NCBI GenBank assembly: GCA_947626105.1
Contig: CANQQY010000003.1
Coordinates: forward strand, 106,893-170,892
DNA length: 64,000 nt
Source of the DNA: an uncultured Clostridia bacterium
GTDB taxonomy: Bacteria > Bacillota > Clostridia > Christensenellales > Borkfalkiaceae
Reading direction: 5' to 3'
The notes below the pieces were generated by a model, which saw only the letters and a program-made list of their open reading frames with translations, made no database searches and was not told the origin of the DNA. Each line of letters opens with the position of its first letter. Position 1 is the first letter of the stretch. Shown here in pieces: positions 1 to 6,819 of this stretch. The translations under genes were made by a program, and so were the position numbers.

Positions 1-333
1 GCATCTGATCCGTGCGTCTCCTCCGCCCGTGCTCACTCTTCCGCCGATGCAGCTGTGCAGGCTCTTCGTCAGTTCGAGGGGAACGAGCACGAAGCCGCCG
101 CCGTTGACGATGTAGTCGTTTCCCTCCTGATCCGCGAAGGATCCGTGAAGGGCGGACGCGGCTGTGGGGATGAAGGCGATTTCGAGTTTCGTGTTCTTGT
201 CTCTGATCTTCGAGACGTGCGCGTTGGATGCTGCTCTGAGGCGCATCTTCTGGGCGGGGGTGAGGTGATCCCTCATGTCTCCGAGGTAGAAGCCGCTCGC
301 GCTGGTGATGGTTTCGATGACTTGGTTTTTCAT
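1..333 (-). CDS. Prophage-type hypothetical protein, 5'-part only (runs off the left edge)
   Basis: The reverse strand is open from an ATG at 333 to the window edge: 111 codons with no stop. The start is supported by an AGGAG ribosome site about 5 bases upstream and by ATGA overlap with the stop of the upstream HNH gene. The protein opens MKNQVIETIT and continues as a mixed polar sequence with a Gly-rich patch near residues 77-79. I do not recognise the family and the C-terminus is missing. It is the last visible gene of the leftward early operon of the integrated element. The call that it is a real gene rests on RBS, coupling and uninterrupted frame. Confidence 0.7.
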   Translation of the reverse strand, partial: MKNQVIETITSASGFYLGDMRDHLTPAQKMRLRAASNAHVSKIRDKNTKLEIAFIPTAASALHGSFADQEGNDYIVNGGGFVLVPLELTKSLHSCIGGRVSTGGGDARIRC

Positions 334-1112
334 GGTTTTCTCCTTTTCTTCTCTGAGATTTTTTTGATGATTTTAGCGATCAGGATGCCCGACTCCGTGA
401 GCTCCGGGCTTTCCTTGATTAGTCCGCGCCGGTTGAGGATCGCCAGCTCTCCCCGCGTGACGAGCCGAAGGTTTTCGATCGCGGTGTTCCTGTGGTTCCG
501 ATCCGCGAAGATGATGACGTAGCCCTCCGGCACTTTGCCGTTGTGTTCTTCCCAGACGATGATGTGCTTCATCTTCCAGACGTTCGGCTCCGCGATTTTG
601 ACTGCGAGATAGCCGTCCGTCGTCATGACTTCCGTCCCGACTTCGAGATGGTTGTGGGGGATCCCTCCCTTCTTGAACCATCCGCGCTCGCATCCGGGCG
701 CGTAGACGCCCTTCTTGCCTTTATTGTGCGGCGGGTGTCCTTTCTCGAAGCGTCCCGTGAGCCCGCTGCTGATGTGGTTCCTTGCCTTCACGCCGTCGAT
801 CTGGACGATCGAGTAGGTCGTTCCGAAGGCGTCGTTGACGAGTTTCTGAAGCGCGGCGTTTGTCTTTCCTGCGGCGTTCTCCCGGATGAAGGTCACGATC
901 TCGTCTGGGAAGAGTTTCGGACATTCCCCGGGCATCGCCCCGGTCGGCATCCCGTTCGTGAGATGATGGTTCAAGGCGAAGGCGTGGATCTGCGCCGCCG
1001 TGAATACTTCGCCGAAGCGGTCGCTCATGAGGTCAGCCAGTTCTGCGTAGCGTCGGCCGCTGATGTTCTGAACGATGAAGTCGCGCATTTCGGGGGTGTA
1101 TCTTCTCGGCAC
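330..1112 (-). CDS. HNH endonuclease, phage/homing type
   Basis: 260 residues. The C-terminal third carries an HNH_3-like core: KHIIVWEEHNG, then VPEGYVIIFADRNHRN, then IENLRLVTR, which is the usual H...N...H spacing of phage and intron HNH nucleases. The N-terminal half has two helix-turn-helix-like segments (about residues 5-55 and 68-112), followed by a basic GHPPHNKGKKG stretch typical of DNA-recognition modules in homing nucleases. The start is a GTG at 1112. It sits 3 bases past the stop of the preceding gene, whose final codons contain a run of nine G that can act as ribosome site. Its stop overlaps the next ATG as ATGA. Likely a DNA-cleaving enzyme of the prophage early region; the exact role (homing or packaging support) is not visible. 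Confidence 0.85.
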   Translation of the reverse strand: MPRRYTPEMRDFIVQNISGRRYAELADLMSDRFGEVFTAAQIHAFALNHHLTNGMPTGAMPGECPKLFPDEIVTFIRENAAGKTNAALQKLVNDAFGTTYSIVQIDGVKARNHISSGLTGRFEKGHPPHNKGKKGVYAPGCERGWFKKGGIPHNHLEVGTEVMTTDGYLAVKIAEPNVWKMKHIIVWEEHNGKVPEGYVIIFADRNHRNTAIENLRLVTRGELAILNRRGLIKESPELTESGILIAKIIKKISEKKRRKP

Positions 1113-1115
1113 TAT

Positions 1116-1394
1116 TTATCGCCCCCCCCCGAGGAACTTCGGCTTCCTGTCGTTCGCACCCTTGAGCCGGAGCATTTCGGGCACGGGGACGTCTCCGTCG
1201 TTGTAGCCGTATTCGTTGAGGTGCATCATCGTCTTGAGAGCGAGTTCTCCGTTCCTGATGACCGTCTCCGCGATCTTCGTGATCGCCTCGCTTTTTCTGA
1301 TCTCCCTCGTGAGTTGTTCGTCGGTCAGGTCGTCGTTCGTGATGGCGTCGAGCGCCTGAAACAAATACTCGTTGAGGTCTGCCATGTTGTTCAT
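1116..1394 (-). CDS. Small helical prophage protein
   Basis: 92 residues from the ATG at 1394 (MNNMADLNEYLF), preceded by AGGAGGGACAAAGAA, which decides against longer upstream starts. The sequence is mostly amphipathic helix (residues 5-65) rich in Glu, Lys and Ile. It resembles unnamed small proteins found beside HNH nucleases in Firmicutes prophages; no function can be assigned. Its ATG overlaps the stop of the 55-codon gene upstream, and its last codons contain a G9 homopolymer (1122-1130) that lies just before the GTG of the HNH gene, so the two are translationally coupled. Confidence 0.75.
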   Translation of the reverse strand: MNNMADLNEYLFQALDAITNDDLTDEQLTREIRKSEAITKIAETVIRNGELALKTMMHLNEYGYNDGDVPVPEMLRLKGANDRKPKFLGGGR

Positions 1395-1558
1395 TTCTTT
1401 GTCCCTCCTTTCTGGGCTTTTTTGGTTTTCCACTCCTCAAACTCCTTCTGCGTTTTCGGATCCTCGAAGGCGGTGCGGACGATCGTCAGGAGTGGGGCGG
1501 CGAGTTGTTCGCGCTGGTGCCGCGGGATCTTCTTCGCGTCTATGTACGGTTTCGTCAT
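1391..1558 (-). CDS. Very small basic prophage protein
   Basis: 55 codons, beginning MTKPYIDAKKIPRHQREQLA and ending in a Lys-rich tail. The ATG at 1558 overlaps the stop of the upstream 117-residue gene (ATGA) and its own stop overlaps the next ATG at 1394 in the same manner. That chain of overlaps in a strongly coupled operon is the main reason to call it real. No family recognised; the composition (9 Lys, 4 Arg, 3 Glu) suggests a nucleic-acid or partner-binding peptide, which is inference. Confidence 0.65.
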   Translation of the reverse strand: MTKPYIDAKKIPRHQREQLAAPLLTIVRTAFEDPKTQKEFEEWKTKKAQKGGTKK

Positions 1559-1908
1559 AACTGTCCCCGCTTCCGCATGATCCGCGTCTCCCGCTCGAGT
1601 CGGTTCATGTACTTCTTCTTGAGCCGTCCCCGGGATGTCCGGAGCAGATGCGTCGCCCGATCCGACCAGCCCTTCGTGACGATTGCGAGGATCCTCGCTT
1701 TTCTGATCATCTCGTCGAAGCCCGTCAGGATGAGCGTGACCGCTTTCCCCATCTGGTCCGCCGCCTCCGCCATCTTGCCTGTCGTCTCATCCACCGCCCG
1801 CGCTAACTTCCTGACCGAGCGGCTCACCTTTTTCGGAAGGATCTTTGCGGCGTTATAGGTGGCGACTTCTCCGACCGTCGTCATGTCGTTGTGTTTGACT
1901 TCTTCCAT
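1555..1908 (-). CDS. Basic helical prophage protein, unknown function
   Basis: 117 residues from an ATG at 1908 with AGGAGG 6 bases upstream. The N-terminal 20 residues are polar; residues about 25-75 form a long predicted helix (KKVSRSVRKLARAVDE, then MAEAADQMGKAV), and the last 35 residues are strongly basic (RGRLKKKYMNRLER). I do not recognise it. The gene follows the small HTH gene after a 19-base gap that contains the 12-mer also found in the operon leader, so a second regulatory point is possible here. Confidence 0.7.
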   Translation of the reverse strand: MEEVKHNDMTTVGEVATYNAAKILPKKVSRSVRKLARAVDETTGKMAEAADQMGKAVTLILTGFDEMIRKARILAIVTKGWSDRATHLLRTSRGRLKKKYMNRLERETRIMRKRGQL

Positions 1909-1927
1909 GTGCGCCTCCTGTTATCGT

Positions 1928-2155
1928 TTACGCAACATCTCCCGCAAAAAAAAGCGCGGGCTCGATGCTGAACTTCTCGCAGATCTTCACCTGCTCGGAT
2001 ATGTAAAAGTCGGACGTTCCGTTGAGTTTTTGCTGGACCGTCGTCTCCGTGATCCCGAGCAGTTCCGCGACATCCCTGTAGGTGATGCCCTTCCCGGCGA
2101 GCGCGTGTTTGACTTCCGTGTAGGGTGCATGGCGCTGGGCTTGCTTGTTCTTCAT
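1928..2155 (-). CDS. Small helix-turn-helix DNA-binding protein (XRE/Cro-like)
   Basis: 75 residues from the ATG at 2155 (MKNKQAQRHAPYTEVKHALA) with an AGGAGG site 8 bases upstream; the longer open frame upstream has no ribosome site. Residues 14-58 match a lambda-repressor-like fold: KHALAGKGITYRDVAELLGI, then the recognition helix TETTVQQKLNG, then FYISEQVKICEKF. Probably a Cro-like or antirepressor-like regulator of the element, acting against or beside the divergent XRE repressor at 3890. It is the fifth gene of the early operon and overlaps the preceding gene by ATGA. Confidence 0.8.
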   Translation of the reverse strand: MKNKQAQRHAPYTEVKHALAGKGITYRDVAELLGITETTVQQKLNGTSDFYISEQVKICEKFSIEPALFFAGDVA

Positions 2156-2436
2156 CTTGTCGTTCCTCCTTGTTTGATTTTTTTGATGGTGATCTCCACC
2201 TTGATGACTTCGTGGCACTTCGCGCCGGCGTTTCCTTCCTTGAAGATCTCGAGCTTCTCGAAGGTCTCCGCGTCGTAGACGAAGGCGCAGTTGATGTACT
2301 CCTTCCCGCGGGGGCACGGGTGCACCAGTTTGAACGCTGCGACCGCCGTCTCCGCATCCCTCGCGGTGACTTCCGTCCAGCCGCCGCGGAAGGGGTAGGC
2401 GGGCGCGTCTCCGTAGGAAAAATAAAACTTTTTCAT
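2152..2436 (-). CDS. Small prophage protein, unknown function
   Basis: 94 residues (MKKFYFSYGDAPAYPFRGGW...). The ATG at 2436 has GAGGAGG 7 bases upstream and overlaps the stop of the upstream gene by ATGA. The pattern of alternating aromatic strands and a segment VTARDAETAVAAFKLVHP, where a helix links to a Cys-containing strand, is seen in small phage proteins with an alpha/beta fold, but I cannot name a family. No catalytic motif visible. Confidence 0.7.
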   Translation of the reverse strand: MKKFYFSYGDAPAYPFRGGWTEVTARDAETAVAAFKLVHPCPRGKEYINCAFVYDAETFEKLEIFKEGNAGAKCHEVIKVEITIKKIKQGGTTR

Positions 2437-2666
2437 GCTTCTGCCTCCTCGATCCTGATCTCTCCCCGGTGTGTTCCCATGAGCCCGCCGCCCTTCGCGT
2501 ATTTGACCGCTTGGCTTTTGGTCTCGTGGTTCGCCGTCTCGTATGCGTTGATGCGGTTCATGACGCAGCCCGCCCGCTTGCGCGGATCGGAGAAGATCGT
2601 GCCGAACGAACTGCTCCATCCGCGCCGTGTTTTCCGTATGATCCAGACGTTTTTGACCGCTTCCAT
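2433..2666 (-). CDS. Small basic prophage protein
   Basis: 77 residues starting MEAVKNVWIIRKTRRGWSSS, chosen because AGGAGG lies 6 bases before the ATG at 2666 and no site precedes the longer frame. High Arg/Lys content, no recognisable motif. Its stop overlaps the ATG of the next gene. Part of the coupled early operon; function unknown. Confidence 0.68.
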   Translation of the reverse strand: MEAVKNVWIIRKTRRGWSSSFGTIFSDPRKRAGCVMNRINAYETANHETKSQAVKYAKGGGLMGTHRGEIRIEEAEA

Positions 2667-2676
2667 GTCGTCCTCC

Positions 2677-3114
2677 TTATGCGTAGACGATCTTGCCGAA
2701 GAGGGCGAACTGGAAGGCACCGTCAGGCTCGTCGACGATGCTGTCGATCCCGACCTTCTCCTGCGCCATGAAGCGACCGATGCCGTCGAGAAGCCCCTGA
2801 AGCGTGAGGATCCACGTCTCGTCCTCGTCCTCGATGTCGTAGAGCATGATCGCCTTGCCTGCCAAAAGGAGCGCCGCGGCGTACTGCGCGACCGGGAGAT
2901 CCTTCGGCGCGTTTTTCCAGTCCTCGAGGGTATTGTCGATGCCGCACCAGTAGGCGCCCATGCCTTCGAGTTCGGCGACGATGATGTCCTCGATCTCTTC
3001 CGCCGTGATCTGCGTCCTGACCTCAAAGGCCGTGCCCTTGAGGTCTTTCTTGAGTTCGTGGACGATCCCGTGCGTCTTGTGCATTTGTGCCGGGTCTGCT
3101 TTGATGAAGTTCAT
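2677..3114 (-). CDS. Acidic prophage protein, unknown function
   Basis: 145 residues, MNFIKADPAQMHKTHGIVHE..., with AAGGAGGAAACC before the ATG. A central acidic segment YDIEDEDETWILTLQGLL and a C-terminal FQFALFGKIVYA resemble a family of unnamed proteins common in Firmicutes prophages and integrative elements that end in YALFGxIVYG-like strands. No catalytic residues can be proposed. The 10-base gap to the next gene is consistent with one operon. Confidence 0.72.
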   Translation of the reverse strand: MNFIKADPAQMHKTHGIVHELKKDLKGTAFEVRTQITAEEIEDIIVAELEGMGAYWCGIDNTLEDWKNAPKDLPVAQYAAALLLAGKAIMLYDIEDEDETWILTLQGLLDGIGRFMAQEKVGIDSIVDEPDGAFQFALFGKIVYA

Positions 3115-3124
3115 GGTTTCCTCC

Positions 3125-3715
3125 TTATATTCTCCAGCGCGAGTGCGCTTTGAGTTCGTCGCGGATCGACTCGAGGTATGCGTTCGACGAGCAGATCCAG
3201 ATGATGGTGGCGAGTTCGTCGATGCTCGCGCCTTCTGAGTTCCTTTTGAAGAGGCGCTCGTATTGCACGTTGTCCCCGTTCGTGAACCATCCCTTCTTGA
3301 TGCAGAGGGCGCGGAGATCTTCGTTGCTGATCTCGTCCATCGGAACGAGGTCGACGACCTTGTACTCCCTTCCCTCCAGATCGCGCTCGCCGGGGTGGCG
3401 GTGGATCATCACGCCGTCCCGCGTCATCTCCGAGACGCGGATGTTGTTCCCGTCCACCGTTGCCATGCTGACGTTGTTGCGGCAGAAGAGGTTGCCGAGA
3501 AGGTAGACGATCTTCAGGGTGAGCGGGTTCTCGGTCTCGTAGACTTGCATGGGGATGGCGTAAAGGTCGCCGCCGACGTATTGCGCCTGCTTGAGTTCGA
3601 TCTTCCCGACGGGCTCGTCGTTCTCGTAGGGGCTGCCCGTTTCCTTGAAGATCGGGAAGGTGCGGAGTTTTCCCTCTTCCGCTTCGATGGTTGCGATGGT
3701 GTACTTGTTTGTCAT
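3125..3715 (-). CDS. First gene of the prophage early operon, unknown function
   Basis: 196 residues from the ATG at 3715 (MTNKYTIATIEAEEGKLRTF), with AAGGAGG 6 bases upstream; the frame stays open much further back but crosses the promoter, so the long version is rejected. The protein is mixed alpha/beta with no motif I recognise. It is transcribed from a consensus promoter about 55 bases upstream and leads a series of about ten overlapping small genes. Position directly opposite the repressor is where phage early regulators or recombination-support proteins often lie, but the sequence does not decide. Confidence 0.72.
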   Translation of the reverse strand: MTNKYTIATIEAEEGKLRTFPIFKETGSPYENDEPVGKIELKQAQYVGGDLYAIPMQVYETENPLTLKIVYLLGNLFCRNNVSMATVDGNNIRVSEMTRDGVMIHRHPGERDLEGREYKVVDLVPMDEISNEDLRALCIKKGWFTNGDNVQYERLFKRNSEGASIDELATIIWICSSNAYLESIRDELKAHSRWRI

Positions 3716-3769
3716 TTGGTTCCTCCTTGTTGCCGCTTGTGTGGCGGCTCTGTATCGTTTACGCCTCGT

Positions 3770-3798
3770 ATTATAGCTCGTCCTTTTGGGGTTGTCAA
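3770..3798 (-). promoter_or_regulatory. Consensus sigma-A promoter of the leftward prophage operon
   Basis: On the reverse strand TTGACA (3798-3793) is followed by exactly 17 bases and TATAAT (3775-3770). The leader to the ATG at 3715 is about 48 bases. It contains the 12-mer GCGTAAACGATA (3764-3753) and a small GCCGC/GCGGC hairpin. Perfect hexamers and spacing imply a strong promoter that needs the divergent XRE repressor to stay silent. Confidence 0.9.
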
Positions 3799-3840
3799 CC
3801 GTTTTTCTTATGTTTTCCGTAATTTTTCTTGCGCTTTCCG

Positions 3841-3869
3841 TTGATTTTTTTGTCGTCTTGGTATATAAT
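3841..3869 (+). promoter_or_regulatory. Promoter of the XRE repressor gene
   Basis: TTGATT (3841-3846), 17-base spacer, TATAAT (3864-3869). The GGAGG ribosome site and ATG at 3890 follow. Together with the opposite promoter it makes a classic face-to-face lysogeny switch of about 170 bases. Confidence 0.85.
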
Positions 3870-3889
3870 AGGCTGCGGAGGTGATAACA

Positions 3890-4342
3890 ATGAAGCAAAA
3901 AAGAACCGCGGACGGCAAGTTTGGGGAGCGGCTCCGCTCCCTCCGAACCGAGCGTTGTCTGACGATGGAGCAGCTTTGCGAGCAGTTCAACCGTCAATTC
4001 GACGCGAAGTTGAACCGCTGCACGATCTCCAGATATGAGCACGGAGTTCAGGAGCCGATGCTGAACACGGTCGAACTCCTTGCGAAGTTTTTCGGCGTTT
4101 CGCCCGTCTACCTCATGGGGCAGAGTGAGAGCCGTTATTCCGCGTCGAACATCCAGAACAGCGCAGTCGCGCAGGGGAACAGCGCGGGCACTTTGATCGT
4201 CCGGAACGGCGTCTCTCTGGAGCGCGAACTTTCCGAGACGGAGGTCGAACTTCTCCGCATCCTCGGAGTGCTCGACGTCAAAAATCGGACGGCTCTGATG
4301 TCGTTCGCGTATGAACTTGAAGAGAGGCAGTTGAAGGGATGA
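3890..4342 (+). CDS. XRE-family repressor of the integrated element
   Basis: 150 residues from the ATG at 3890; GGAGG 8 bases upstream favours it over the GTG at 3881. Residues about 10-75 are an HTH_3 domain (FGERLRSLRTERCLTMEQLC, TISRYEHGVQEP, LLAKFFGVSPVYLMG). The C-terminal half (SETEVELLRILGVLD...) is helical and probably dimerises; no RecA-dependent peptidase Ser/Lys motif is visible, so SOS autocleavage is unlikely from sequence. It lies divergent from the early operon and directly upstream of the unknown gene at 4339 and the recombinase, the usual place for a CI-like maintenance repressor. Confidence 0.88.
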   Translation: MKQKRTADGKFGERLRSLRTERCLTMEQLCEQFNRQFDAKLNRCTISRYEHGVQEPMLNTVELLAKFFGVSPVYLMGQSESRYSASNIQNSAVAQGNSAGTLIVRNGVSLERELSETEVELLRILGVLDVKNRTALMSFAYELEERQLKG

Positions 4343-4776
4343 GCGCGTTCTATAAAAAAAGAGCCGCCGCCGGTTTGAACTTGGCGGAGGCTGTAGAGAT
4401 TGTCGAGGGGTTGCCGGTCGAAGATCAGCGCATCCTTCTCGACGCATTAAGGAAAAAATCACGGCCCGCAAAAGGCACGGAGACGCTCGTCAAGTGCGGT
4501 CTGCTCTCCGCGTCGGGCGCCGCGTCAGTTTGCCCGTCTGACGGCGTTCTGGGCTGTCAGAGGCGGCTCGTGACGTATTTGAAGCGGAAGTTCGAGGACG
4601 ACGAGTATTTTGATCCAGATCTCGGCGAGATGGTTCCCTGTCCGTATGGTGCGGAGTACGTCGCCGCCATCGTTGTGGGCGGAGAGGCTGGCGGGGGCTG
4701 GGCGTTCCCGGACGATGACGTCACCGCGCTCCTCGACCGCTTCGGCGTGAACCGTTGCAGGGGGTGGAAGCCATGA
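4339..4776 (+). CDS. Hypothetical protein between repressor and integrase
   Basis: 145 residues. ATG at 4339 overlaps the repressor stop (ATGA) and the stop overlaps the recombinase ATG (ATGA), so three genes are co-translated. Residues 12-40 (LNLAEAVEIVEGLPVEDQRI) look helical; the second half contains DDEYFDPDLGEMVPCPYGAE and a Gly-rich hydrophobic strand AAIVVGGEAGGGW. I do not recognise a family. By position it could be a recombination directionality factor or an immunity accessory, but neither is shown by the sequence. Confidence 0.7.
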   Translation: MSAFYKKRAAAGLNLAEAVEIVEGLPVEDQRILLDALRKKSRPAKGTETLVKCGLLSASGAASVCPSDGVLGCQRRLVTYLKRKFEDDEYFDPDLGEMVPCPYGAEYVAAIVVGGEAGGGWAFPDDDVTALLDRFGVNRCRGWKP

Positions 4777-6440
4777 GGGCGGCCGTTTATGCTCGCTATT
4801 CTTCCCACGCCCAGAAGGACACGTCCATTGAGCAGCAGTTCCGCGAGATCCGCGAGTGGGCCCGCGATCACGACGTCCAGATCGTCGCCGAGTATTCTGA
4901 CCGCGCTCTCACCGGCACGACCGATAAGCGCGAAGAGTTCCAGAGGATGATCCGCGACTCTGCCCGGGGGCGGTGGGATGTCATCCTCGTCTGGAAGGTC
5001 GACCGCTTCGCCCGGAATAGGTATGATAGCGCGATGTATAAGGCGCGATTGAAGCGGAACGGCGTCCGCGTCATCTCCGTGAAGGAGCCGATCCCCGATG
5101 GTCCGGAGGGCATCCTTCTCGAGTCCGTCCTCGAGGGCTCTGCCGAGTATTATAGCGCGAACCTCTCCCAGAATATCAAGCGAGGCATGAAGCAGACGGC
5201 TCTCGAGTGCAAAGTCAATAACGGCGGGATCCCGCTCGGGTATCGGAAGGGCGACGACTCTCACTATGAGATTGATCCCGCGGGTGCTGCCATCGTCCGG
5301 GAGATCTTCGAGATGTACGCGGCGGGCTCGAACGTGACGCAGATCATAAACGCCATGAACGCGCGAGGGCTCAAAACGTCCCGGGGCGTGAAGTTCAATA
5401 AGAACAGCTTGAAGCGGCTCCTTCGGAACGAGAAGTACGTCGGCGTCTATGCGTGGGGCGACGTCCGCATCGAGGGCGGCGTTCCCGCGATTATTTCCCG
5501 CGAACTCTTCGACGACGTGCAGGAGCGGCTGAAGGTCGTCGCCAGAGCACCGGCAGCGGCCCGCACCGAGGCTGACAACATCCTGACCGGAAAACTTTTC
5601 TGCGGCCGATGCGGGAGCCCGATGGTGGGCGACTCCGGAACGTCGCGGAGCGGCCGAAAATTTTACTATTACACTTGCGCAAAACGGAAGCGCGACCGCG
5701 CCTGTGATAAGAAGTCCGTCCGGAAGGCGTGGATCGAGGAGTTCATCGTTCGATCGCTGAAGGAGCGCGTCCTCTCCGACGACGTGATCGCCGTCATCGT
5801 CGACTCCGCTCTGGATCTTCAGAGGCGAGAGCAGGACGACACCGTTCTTCATAACTTGGAGGAGCAGCTCGCGGTCGTGGAGCGCGGGATCTCGAACCTT
5901 GTCCGCGCCATCGAGCAGGGCATCATCACCTCCTCTACGAAGAAGCGGCTCGACGAACTCGAAGCCGAGCGGAACGATCTCGAGATCGCCATCGCGGACG
6001 AGAAGATCCAGCAGCCGCAGTTGACGCGCGAGCAGTTGACCTTCTGGCTCGAACGCTTCCGCGACGGGGATCCCACGGATCCGGCGTACCGGGCGACGTT
6101 CATCGAGGTCTTTGTCTCTTCGGTCTACCTATACGACGACCATCTGCGCGTCGTTTGTAATTTCACGGAGGACGGGGCCGCCGCCTCCTTCGAGTTCGTG
6201 GATGGGCTCGACGAGGGAACGGACGACTCCGCCGAGGTGTTCGACTTTGAGACGCGCTGCTCCACCACGTCGCCGCAAGGCGCGTTTTGCAAAGGGTTGC
6301 CGAAAGGCAACCCTTATGCTTTTTCGGGAGCCCTATGGGCGTTGCTTGCATCTCTGCGGCAGAAAAGCGTGTGCGGATTTGATACCCGGCTCCACTACGC
6401 AAGGGACGCGAGTGACAGAGGATCTTGTCGCCCCTCTTAG
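4773..6440 (+). CDS. Large serine recombinase (site-specific integrase)
   Basis: 555 residues from the ATG at 4773, preferred over 4755 because of the GGGGG site and coupling to the upstream stop. Domains: resolvase catalytic domain about 1-145 with nucleophile Ser10 in YARYSS and conserved Arg residues in WKVDRFARNRYD; Recombinase domain about 160-265 (PLGYRKGD, LLRNEKYVGVY); zinc-ribbon about 280-325 (FCGRCGSPM ... YTCAKRKRDRACDKK); coiled coil about 350-405 that controls directionality. Integrates and excises the element by phiC31/TP901-type chemistry. The last roughly 55 codons (after about 6270) do not look like recombinase, read through a hairpin at 6292-6315 and enter host-type repeat sequence, which suggests the frame crosses the attachment junction. 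Confidence 0.93.
   Translation: MRAAVYARYSSHAQKDTSIEQQFREIREWARDHDVQIVAEYSDRALTGTTDKREEFQRMIRDSARGRWDVILVWKVDRFARNRYDSAMYKARLKRNGVRVISVKEPIPDGPEGILLESVLEGSAEYYSANLSQNIKRGMKQTALECKVNNGGIPLGYRKGDDSHYEIDPAGAAIVREIFEMYAAGSNVTQIINAMNARGLKTSRGVKFNKNSLKRLLRNEKYVGVYAWGDVRIEGGVPAIISRELFDDVQERLKVVARAPAAARTEADNILTGKLFCGRCGSPMVGDSGTSRSGRKFYYYTCAKRKRDRACDKKSVRKAWIEEFIVRSLKERVLSDDVIAVIVDSALDLQRREQDDTVLHNLEEQLAVVERGISNLVRAIEQGIITSSTKKRLDELEAERNDLEIAIADEKIQQPQLTREQLTFWLERFRDGDPTDPAYRATFIEVFVSSVYLYDDHLRVVCNFTEDGAAASFEFVDGLDEGTDDSAEVFDFETRCSTTSPQGAFCKGLPKGNPYAFSGALWALLASLRQKSVCGFDTRLHYARDASDRGSCRPS
6292..6325 (+). terminator. Terminator-like hairpin inside the recombinase tail
   Basis: AAGGGTTGCC (6292-6301), GAAA loop, GGCAACCCTT (6306-6315), then ATGCTTTTT. 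A 10-bp perfect stem with a tetraloop and short T run. It lies inside the open frame of the recombinase but beyond its recognisable domains. Confidence 0.6.
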
Positions 6441-6610
6441 GGGAGATGTCACAAGCAACGCGAGTGACAGAGGGGTTTCCGAAACCCCTTTGGCTCACTA
6501 TGTTCGCCACTTCCCCTAAAAGGGGCAGCAAGGGGATGCCAAGACAACCCCCACTACCGCCGCAAGCGGCGGAGCCGCCCCCTTCAAAGGGGGCAGCCAA
6601 GGGACAATGG
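6410..6610. repeat. R1-family dispersed repeat block
   Basis: The gap 6441-6819 has no gene. 6410-6610 holds the R1 blocks seen throughout the window: CGCGAGTGACAGAGG, TTAGGGGAGATGTCAC, GGGGTTTCCGAAACCCC (an internal palindrome) and CCCCCTTCAAAGGGGG (another hairpin). The rest is AT-rich promoter sequence for the giant lipoprotein gene. Confidence 0.85.
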
Positions 6611-6736
6611 CGTCCGAAGCGGCGCAAATCCCTTCCGAAACGTGAACGAATTTTCAAAAAGTCAAAATTTTCATGCAAAATGTTCCGAAATCATACGAAA
6701 AAGTGCGGATTGTTCAAATTATTTTTTTCAAACCGA

Positions 6737-6765
6737 TTGACACGCTTCATTTGCTGTGATAAAAT
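6737..6765 (+). promoter_or_regulatory. Promoter of the giant lipoprotein gene
   Basis: TTGACA (6737-6742), 17 bases, TAAAAT (6760-6765). The predicted leader is about 48 bases and ends in AAGGAG before the ATG at 6820. Confidence 0.85.
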
Positions 6766-6819
6766 GCTAATGCTTATAGTGTCATTCTATAAGAAACTAT
6801 ATTTTAAGGAGTGGAATTT

